A stretch of 64,000 nt of DNA from Epinephelus fuscoguttatus (taxonomy: Eukaryota > Chordata > Actinopteri > Perciformes > Serranidae): the NCBI RefSeq assembly GCF_011397635.1, contig NC_064753.1, positions 38,607,822 through 38,671,821 on the forward strand, read 5' to 3'. The notes beneath the pieces were generated by a model. That model was not told the DNA's origin. It ran no database searches and saw only the letters and a list, made by a program, of their open reading frames with translations. The translations under genes were made by a program, and so were the position numbers. Positions 28,701 to 39,500 of the stretch are shown in pieces (positions within the stretch are counted from its first letter, which is position 1; each line of letters opens with the position of its first letter).

Positions 28701-30488
28701 ATTACTAAATATTTTCTGATAAAGGTTTCTCATACTTAAAGATTTGCCTACTCTTTTTTGTTTCCTGTCCTTCCAAATTCAATATGTTTGCGTTTTAGGC
28801 TGGTAATGGAGACAAAGTAGATATATTTGGAGATATTATTTGAGCTTTTGGTGACTTGTGATCTGCTTTTTTGTCATTTAATGTAAGTTATGTTGATCAT
28901 ACAAAGAATTATTTGAAGCTCTGATTATCATCTTTAATCTATCCAATTACTCTAATCAGTGTATCACTTAATCATGCACATCAATATAAATGTGTAATAT
29001 TTATATGAACTCTTTACCTTAAGAAGTTAAGATAGACCGTGTAAAAAAACCCTGTAAAATCAGATTCAATCAGGTGTTGTCTGCTGTCTTGTGCTGACAT
29101 GGTGACATGTGTTACAGTGACAGACACACAGACGCCACCACAAAAACAAAACTTCTACAAACGTGCGACAGAAGAGAAAACAGTCTGCAGTCTTCTGTTA
29201 TATACGGCAGCTTTAAATTCAACATCCTGCCTACAGTGCTCGTGTGAATAAATGGTTGTGTGTGCGCATCACATGCATGTGTGTGGGAAGCGGTTTGAAG
29301 CCCAGGAAGTGGGATTTCTGGCCACGACTGTGTTGAGTTCTTACAGCCAAAACAGTATTAGATGATGGCGCAGGGTAAGAATGAAAACATTAAACTGCAG
29401 GAAAAGTCTGTCCATATGACTTTGTATAATCATAATGCATGCTGGGTAAAGGCTGATGGCAGAGTTTTTCACTAAATCACCTTTTGATGGAACATTTAAG
29501 ACTGTATAAATCTGTATATATATCTAAAACTAGTTTATTATAGATGGGCAGTAGAGGAACAATCTCACAGCTGAAGTTCATACTGACCTCAGAAGTCAGC
29601 ACAGGCTCTTCCTTCCCTTTGTTCTTTTATACACATGGCTGAAAATACATTTGTCGCAGAGTAGTAGGATCCTCTTTAGGTTACAAAGACATGTAGCCTG
29701 CTAAAGTTACCTTCAGTAACACCATTCGAGGAGATTCTGTGTAACTCTCTCAGAGCTCTGACAAAAAATCTAATCAAAAAATGTCTTAAAGTGGGATTTT
29801 AAGATATTAATTTTTGTCCTTGTCGCCCAGCCCTAGTTTGTACATTATTACAGTACTGTATGCATTCATGTGTGTTCACAGAGTTACTCCATGGCAGTGT
29901 ACTTGGTGAAGCAGCAGTCGTCCACAGTGTTGTTACAGAGACTACGGGCAAAAGGCATCAGAAACCCGGACCACTCCAGAGCACTCAGTAAGGACGGCCA
30001 ACCTCTCTTAAAACACATCAGGACTGATACTGACCTTATATGTAAATGGATTGGATCCTGGCCAGACATGACATATCCACATTAATGCAGTGTTTATGTT
30101 ATAATGTTTTTTTAGCACAACTCTCTCAGGCTTCATGATATCCTACATTAAAATTACTCCAGTGAGTTTCACACAGTGATGTATGCAGATTTTAAATGTG
30201 GGAAAAAGAGAACTGGCTGGTGTCAATGAGGAGTCGATATCAGGAAATACCCTAAGCGAAGGTATTGGGAGAGACACAGTAGTATTGTTGCATCCCACCT
30301 CTTTTTCACAATGAAGATAACTGATCTGTGTGTGAAGTTTAGGCCTTACCAGTCCAACCAGATAAACCTAGTCAGATGCTGGCCAACATGTGTTGTTTCT
30401 TTTTTGCTCCATTACTTCTCATCTTAGGTAGAAATAAAATACACTTTCTTATCTGAGATGTAAAACTCTGTTATAAGCTAAAGAGCCC

Positions 30489-30534
<46 letters not shown>

Positions 30535-33500
30535 CATATATATTTTACACTGCATGGGAAGTGATATAAGAAGATTCAGGTGCAGATGGGACTCAGTCGG
30601 TCCAACACAGCATGAGGAGCTCTCCAATACATTTATAGAAACCTGCTTCATTCGTGACCTTGGATTGAAATATGTAGTAAAGAAGTTGCAGTCTGAAATG
30701 AGAACCTGAGCACATTTGGGAGAAGAAGTCCTGCTGTTTGGCTCTCACTCACTCATGTGTGTGTGCTTTTTTATCTGCAGTCAAAGAGAAGCTAACAGCA
30801 GACCCAGACAGTGAAATCGCCACGACCAGCCTTCGAGTGTCACTGCTCTGCCCGGTAAGCACGCTCCCTGCTCTTCATAAATTTAAGGCAGTGTTCAGTC
30901 ATTCAGTCATGCCAAGACATGTCTGTCCATTCCTCTTCTTTGTATGTGTCTCAACACGCCTATATGTCCTCAACTTTATGTTCTGTACACGAGCCACCTG
31001 TCTAATTGTCCTCTCAGCCCTTATCACGCATCTTTTCCATGTGGGTTTGGCATGTTTGTGACATTTATGCATCCCGTATATACCCTCCATCCCTCGCTGC
31101 GGGTGTCCTTTTCATGCCCTGACGACATGTGTGTGCACACTGTGCAGCTGGGGAAGATGCGGCTGATGATCCCATGCCGGGCGCTGACATGCTCCCACCT
31201 GCAGTGCTTTGACGCCACACTGTACATCCAGATGAACGAGAAGAAGCCCACCTGGGTGTGTCCTGTCTGTGACAAGAAGGCCCCCTATGAACACCTCATC
31301 ATTGACGGGTAAGTCACAGAACCCCCCAAAACCCCCATCCTACAGACGGCCTGTTAGGAGACAGTGTAACAGATGTTCAAACCTTTAATCCAAAAACACA
31401 ACATGTCATTTTTACTCTTTGGTTTTTGTACCTATTAAACACATATATACGTGTAAATTTGTGAGGCTTAGGCCCAGACACACCTAACTGACATCAAAGA
31501 ACTAGTGGCAGTGGAGGCTGACTTTTGCTTCGTCTCACATCCCCAATGTCTCAGCCAAAAAGTTGCACTTGAGCACACCGCAAAGACCACAGCAATTGGC
31601 CAGTGGGTATGTTTGTTATGTGCCGTCATGATAGGAAATAACTCTCCATGCCAGCAGGTGGCGGTAGTTTGCGTTCATCATTAAAAAAGGCAAATCAGAA
31701 AACTAACAGGACAGATTCAAGATGCTCGTTAGTCAGTTAGCACAGTAATAACACAACCTGAAGTTCAAAGAACAAAGGAAGCGTGTGCTAGCAAACAGTA
31801 ACACAAACAATTACATATTGTTTCTTCACAGTGGCTAGGAAAATAATCTTAGATCTCCTGCCCTCTTGACTAGTCATTTGTTTGCTTTCCCTACTTATGT
31901 TCTTGTGCACTGAGCTGAACTGCCAATCAGAGTGATTTCATTCACCGTCAAGCTCTGTTGTCTCCGACGCTGATTCAGCAGGCTGATATGGCAAAAAAAA
32001 CAGCCAACCGTCGGCCTCCCGTGTCAGGGCGCTTAGAGGTGCTGGTAGGTGGCACTAGGCACTGTTTCCAGTGTTTGTGCTATGCTAAGCTAACCAACTG
32101 CTGGCTATAGCTTCATATTCACAGACATGAGAGTGGTTTTAATCTTGTCATCCAACTCTCAGCACAAAAGCTTATAACAGGGTTCCCGTAGGACCCTTGA
32201 AATCCTTGAGTGTTTGAGTGTAATTTTAAGGGGAACAAACAAGGCCTTGAAACAGTTTGCAAACAGACATAATTAGACACAGGTCATTGAAAGTACGTGA
32301 GTTTTATATATACATATATATGCACAAAAATATAAATTTTGTCTCTTGCTTTTGTCTGCCGTCACAGCACAACTGAGACGTGTTCACACATTCAAGCCTC
32401 CCTGTCTTTTTAATTGTGGTCTGTGAGTGTCTGTAAAGCCTGCTCAGCCTCATTATAGAAAGTCTCAGTGTTATAACAGTAATTAACCTTGATGTGTGTC
32501 TTAAACTGGGCCGTCCTCAAAAAATACTTGAAAATACTTGAATTTGATGTTTGAGAAGGTGTGGGAACCCTGTTATAAGCTTATATAAATATCACACTGT
32601 TCTCTTGACACAGTTGAGCAACCGTCTGTTCCAACCAGAGGAGGAGGAAGAAATCAGTCAAGTGTCTTCTTCATTCCGACACTTCAGCTCTTTTTCATTT
32701 AAAAACAGATTTATTTTGCACATTTTATGTTGTACATTTTTCTATTTTATGTGTTTTACTCTTGAATCACAACTCAATGTCCGATTACTAGCTTTATTTC
32801 TGGAGCTTTCAGCTTCATCTTGTTGTCTTCCCCAGCCTTGCTTCTGTGCAGTCTGTGGTCATGTGTTTTTTTGTTAAGGGTCCAGTGGGTACGTTTTAGG
32901 GGGATCTATAGGCAGATATGGTATAAAATATACATGACTATGTTTTCATTAGTTTATAATCACCTTAAAATAAGAATCCTGTATTTGTTACCTAAGAATA
33001 AGCTGTTTATATCTACATAAGGAGCCGGTTGTTTTCCACAGAGACCACACTGTTGTTCTACAGCAGTGGTTCCCAACTGGTGGATCTCGTTCCAAAAGTG
33101 GGTCGCAGGTCCATTCTGAACGGACCGCAGAGTGTTTCAAGTTTGTAAAAAAAAAAAACAAAACACTTAATTTTTACGTACAGTGAATTTCTGGCATAAG
33201 CTTTTATTCTGAGGTGCCATTTCCTGCGTGGAGTGAGTGAATAACGGACAGCTACTTGACAGAGACATCAAACTAGCTCAACGACATGGCCAAACACAAG
33301 CATGACACTGAATGTAGTAAACTGTGTGGACCTTGAAGTAATGACGGAGGAGAAGTCTGGACCCCGTGGCTGGACCACTACTCTAAAAAGGGCCATTCAC
33401 GTTTTCAGGGTTTTCCACCGACCACCACAGTTTTCCTACACGTTTGACATATGGGAGAAGTTTCAGTTCTGCAACCTCACCACTAGATGCCACTCAATCC

Positions 33501-36500
33501 TTCACATCAGACCTTTAAACTCTGTGATCTAAACTGGTGCCTGTATTTCACATTAAAGGCAGAATTTTAAAGATTATTTTAAAACCTTTTACTCGTAATG
33601 ACTACTACTTATACCTCTGCATTCACTCATGGTTACAGTCTACACTGAGTTCAAATTCTGTTCTTTTAAAAAGACAAACTGCAGAAATACATTGTGATTT
33701 CTAACACTGGTATCAAAATCTAGAGCTTCACACAAAAACTGACACAACTTGTTTAAATTTAATTGTTTGTAGTCTTTTGAAGGATTGACCCTCTGAGGGC
33801 TTGAAGCTGGCTCTGAAAAGTTTGTAATTTGCTCCTTTGTGGAGGACAGCAGCTCTCGTCAGTGTCGATTCACACCAGAAACCGAAGGTTACCGAAAACA
33901 TATGTTCATAAAGGCTTTTTAAAAACATTTTTCCAACATTGATGCTTTTGTTCAGTACCTTCCAAACACTCAGCCGCCCTTACAGCCTGCAGGTTGCGAG
34001 TATATAAAAAGATGGAGCTTTTGTTGGAGTTTTCCTTTCACTCTCTGAAGCACAGTGTTGACGTTAGTTTGTTTAGAGTAGGTTTCTTGTCTTTAGAAGT
34101 GGAGGGTCTTTTCCACTACGCTCAGCTGTTGTTTAAAAAAAGCCCAATTTCTCTGTGTGTTTGTGTACATTTTCCTGGATGGGTTCGTATATGTTTGTTC
34201 TCAGGCTTTTCGTGGAGATCCTCAACAGCTGCATGGACTGTGATGAGATCCAGTTCAAGGAGGATGGCAGCTGGGCCCCCATGAGGTCTAAGAAGGAAGT
34301 GCAGGAGGTCTCGTCTGCTTCCTACAACAACGGGCTGGATGGTGAGACATGACATGGGGGGCTGAATGGGGTGACAGGGTGGGGTAAGAGACAGAGAGGC
34401 TGCCTCTATATGAAGGCGGTGAGAGGAGCCTGGAAGTAATTAAATTAGGATTACAGAGACGTGGTGAGAGGAGAGAGAGAGCGTGCATTCACGTCCCCTC
34501 CCCTCTTTGTTTATGCATTGTCAGTTTTAATTTGGTAGGGCATCAATCATGATGCCACTGAGTAAACTGCCTGTCTCCATAGTAACAAACACACTATATC
34601 TCATACGAGAGCGGAGGAAGTGTGCATGCGTTTTAGCATAATTTAGTTTTCAGCAGTGCTTTGTTGCAGTCCCAAAAAAAATATCCCAGCACACAAATAT
34701 AAACTAACACGTCTGCTGCTCCGCAGGTTCATGTCGGACGTCCGCGGGCTCGGACCAGCGGAGCTCCTCCTCATCCAGCCACGGTGGCAGCGACAGCACC
34801 AATAGCAAGAAAGTGGAGGTAATCGACTTGACACTGGACAGCTCCTCAGAAGACGAGGGACAGGATTCGCCGCCTCCGCCGCCGCCACCACTGCCTCCTC
34901 CACCCAAAAGAGCGTGTCCCTCTATGTCCCCGACCTCGCCGCCCATCATCAACAAAGGGTCAGACACACACCCACTCAAGACCCTGACTTCATCTCCTCG
35001 TGTTTGTTTTTCATTAAATGTGGAAATGAGGCTCGTTTTAGCTGCTGACATGGGTGGTAATGTTTCTGGATGTTAAATGATTCATGAGTTTTGCACTTGA
35101 AGGCACTCAAAGTTTCTTTTACCATTTCACTTCAAAAGCACTCACAGAAGGAAGCCGAGTGCTGACTGAGAACGCTTTGCGTCTTAACTCTTTTACTTTG
35201 GATCTATAGATTTATAAGTGGGTGACTTTCCAAAAGAGAAACACTAAAGCTGTTTGTTTTTCTGCACATTAGAATCACGATCAGAGGATGAAAGTTCAGT
35301 CAGTCCCTATTTCACATTTACATAAAATGTCAAATTAAGTGCTTGACAAACCCCCCAGGATCTGGAAGGATTGGTAACATTCAACTAACTGACCTTATAG
35401 AGCTGTGGAGAGGGAAGAGCTATTTTGGGCTGGTTTTGGGAAGGAACAGTCCTTTTCATTTTTCCCACTGACAGTATTATATGAAATGAAACTCACCAGT
35501 TGAAAAGATTCATTTTAAGGTCCAGTGTGTAGGATTACGGGTGATATTATATTTATACTTATAGTTTATAGTCACCTGAAAAATAAGAATCTTGTTTTCG
35601 TTACCTTAAAATGAGACGTTTATATCCACAGAGGGAGCGGGTCCTCTTTGTCATAGTTTGCCATGTTGTTCTGCAGTAGCCCAAAAGGGACAAACCAAAC
35701 ACGTCTATATTTAACAAATAAATATGACATAAAATAAAAGCCTCATTATAAATTAAGTCTCCTCTTTACCTCTTTACCTCTTCATCTCTTGACCTCTTTC
35801 TCTATCTGCCTTCAGAGTTTTGAACCTGCACCACCAGGCCTCTCCTGTGAGCCGCACTCCCAGTATGCCAGCTGTGGACACCAGCTACATCCCCCCTGTC
35901 CCCCCACTCATCCAGGACTTCAGACCCTACTACCCCACCCCCAACGACCTGTCAGGTAACGACAAACACACAAGATGACTTGAGCGAGGTCACTGGTCAG
36001 AGCAATAGCATGATATTCAGACATGTAATGCATGTATTTAATTCTAACTGTATTTACTCTGGAGTCCATCCTTTACCAGACAACAGGTCCAAATTCACAT
36101 CTTTAAACCAACTCTCCTAACTTTATCGCAAATTCTACTGGAAATCCGAATTTGCCTAAAATCTAAAATATTGTATGTCAGCTTGCCTTGGTCCACAAGT
36201 TTGAATCTGCCCACTCCACTGACTTCAAGTTGACTGATTCTGAAGATGGAAATGGATTATAAGAAGTTGACAACTCTGATCAGGCAAATGTCAAGCTGAA
36301 TTTCTAATAAATTATAGAAATAAAAAAGAACAGAAATCAGTATTCTTTTATAGCCACAAAATCATTACAGTGACTTCATAAAGTGTCGGAATAAGCAGAT
36401 AATCATACAGTGTAGAAAAACTCCAGCGGAAATTTAACAAGGAAACAAACAAATTTAAAGGGACAGTTCACCTCAAAATCAAAAATACACATTTTCCCTT

Positions 36501-39500
36501 TTACCTGTAGTGCTGTTTATCAGTCTACATTGTTTCAGCATTAGTTGCTGAGTGTCGGAGATGTCGGCTGTAGAGATGTCTGCCTTCCCTTGAATATTAA
36601 GGAGCTAGGTGGCACTCAGCTTGTGGTGCTCAAAGACCCAAAAAACTACAATCGAAAAACTCAACAGCAATGTCTCTTTCCTTAAACTTGACCCGGTTAG
36701 CAATAACTAAGAACTGGCTAAATAAGGAACCATCAACAAAGGAAGAATGGGTAGCAGTTGTTAAGGAAATGTATGAGATGCAGAAACTGACCTTCTCTCT
36801 ATGACCAAATGGCTATTGCATATGAGTAAGGATATTACGTAGAAAGAAAGGAAGCATGTGGTGGTGATTTCTTGGCTGTATTTATCTGCTTTGTATTCCT
36901 TCCTTAAATGAATTTCTTCTCTGTGATTTACATGTATATGGGATGTTGGATGGCGATGTTTATTTTTACTCCCTTTGAGGGTGAGATGGAATAAGACCGG
37001 TGTGGACTTGAAAGGACTCTTGCCTGATGCTCTGTTGACGTTGTCTTTATAGGTCTGTCCTCCCTCCTCGGACTAATCGGAATGTAATGAATGAGCTAGC
37101 TCACGTTACAGCTCAGCCGACAAAGTCTGTGGATTATCTTGAGTAACCAGGTCATGATTTAAGGAAAGAGACACTGCTGTTGAGTTTTTCACATGTATGT
37201 TTTTTGGCACTTTGAGCAGCACAGACTGCATGCCAAAAAAGAAAAAAACAAATATTTTTTGTGGTGAACTGTCCCTTTAAGTTGTTGTTTTAGTGACTTT
37301 TTTTCTAAATCTTTTTTTTTTTCTGTAAAAGCTCTATTGCGGATTTTCATAAAAATGCATTTGGTTAAAAACACCTTTAAACCCCTCTGTCTGTATAATA
37401 TGCCTCGGGCTTTCATTAACTTAAACACATTCAGTTTGTATTTGGATCTGTGATACTGATTTTGTTGATATTCACCACCGACTCTGCCTGTGTTCGATTT
37501 TCAGAGCTGAACTTCTTCTCTTTCCTTCAAGGCGACAATCATCAGGTACGTACAAACAGTACATCCCTGAATGTACCATCTGAAACACTTTCACTGATGT
37601 CCTGGAAGACTGTGACCATGGCTCATTTTTAAATAATTCAGCTGAGTAAATGGGGGGAGGGACACAAAGAGCCTTGGACTGTACGTGTGACCATAACTTC
37701 TTTTTGAGCTCACCCAAAAACAAAATCAGAGCCGTGCACTGAGTGTTCCTGATAACAAACTTCCTCTCTGCAGTAAACAGAAGAGTGATAAAAGATCCCT
37801 CATGCAGAGTCAAACACTTAAGAATAAAAAAAGAACATAACACACACACACACACAACCTGCTGGTACACAGTTCATCTGTGTCACTGTCTGTTTCTGTC
37901 TCTACGGGCGACGTGAGAGCGAGACATTTGACAAATGATGGTCATCACCCCACGGTTACTGGTGGGTTGAATTCTCTCAGGCAGTCGAGCATAAATACAG
38001 ACATCTCTTCGTCTCTGACATCTTTCATTCTGCTCTGTTTGAGATCTGTTATTAAAGATTAACATTTTAAAGGGCTGCTCCTCCCAAATAAGCTTGAGGG
38101 GTGTGATATGTAGCTGTTCACAGCTTTGGTTCTGAGATTTCAGCTTCAGTCGGGGTGAATGGAATATTTGGTTCTCACCAGAGGCGTAGATTTCAGGAAG
38201 GGGGACACAGGGGACACGCCCCTCTCAATACTTAGAACATAGTAGGTGAGAACTTTTATTTTGATGAAATTAAAGACATTGCCACCATAAATTGATGCAG
38301 AAAATGTACAAATCGTTGCTTACAAATTCACCAGAATTCAGGAAATTTAGTGCTTGACGCTCACTATATGTCCTGGCAGAGATGCTCCAGTGCCCTGGTT
38401 ACTCTGGTGAGTCCAAAGTCCTCACTGCAAACTAGGGGTGGGGGGACAATTTGATTCTTAGGGTGCTTTCAGACCTCAAGTTGTCTTGCTTTGGTCTGAC
38501 TCAGGGACTAATTATGTTCCAAAGTTACATAATTGCCTAGAGTTGGTTCATGTTCTCACGGCAGCATTTACAAGCGGACCAGATAAAATGCCTTGTGTGA
38601 GAAAGCTGCTCTTGATTGGTCAGAATTTCCATGTGGGAAAAATCCAGGAAGTAAACAAAACATGATGGTCAACGCAGGTTGATTTTAGTGCTGCTCATCG
38701 TGGACTATATTGCTGTCATTGTTCATTTTAGGCAAACCATACAGTTTGAAAACGAGGCGCGGCTCCAATTAGAAAACAATCAGTACGTTTACATACAGCT
38801 TGAGAAAATGGAATTATTGGCTTAGTTCGACTGAAATTGGACTGTCCATAGCTCGACTAACACGCCTAGATAATTTTTTTTATTTTTTGGAGGCATTTTT
38901 TCCCTTTAATCGACAGGAAAGTTAAGCGTGAAAGGGGGAGAGAGAGAGAGAGAGAGAGAGAAGAAATGACATGCAGGGCCACAGGCTGGAGTCGAACCCA
39001 GGCCGCTGCAGCAACAGCCTTGTATAGGAGCGCCACAATTGGGCAGTATATGCGTGTATTATATAATGTGAGATTTTTTAGTATGTCCGAAACCCTAGTA
39101 TTAAGCCAGTAGTACATGAATTGTGTAGTGTTTCGGTGAAATATTACAGTATGCAAACACTGCACACTACACCGGCATAAATATCTCACAGCAGGTTAGC
39201 ATGAGCACCCACAGATGAATACAATCCGACCGGCACTGCCTGGTTTAATAGCTAGCGTATGGAAGTGTTTGGCTGTGAAGCTGAAGAGAAAAAGGGACCT
39301 GTACAAGAGCCACATTGTATGCAAGTAAAATAATCTCTTTATTTAACTATGGATCACTACATATAAGCCATGTGTGAAAAGTAGCAGGTATTCACAGTGT
39401 GTCTGTGAATCTAAATTTCCATGGATCGAGATGCACCCATAATAGTTTTATTATCGTAGCCCTCTGAATCGTAATTGATTCGTGAGGTGCCGCAGAGATT

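Noticed and set aside
34643-35051. Minus-strand ORFs of 86-115 codons over pias1 exon 10
   Set aside because: Antisense shadows of the Ser/Pro-rich coding exon.
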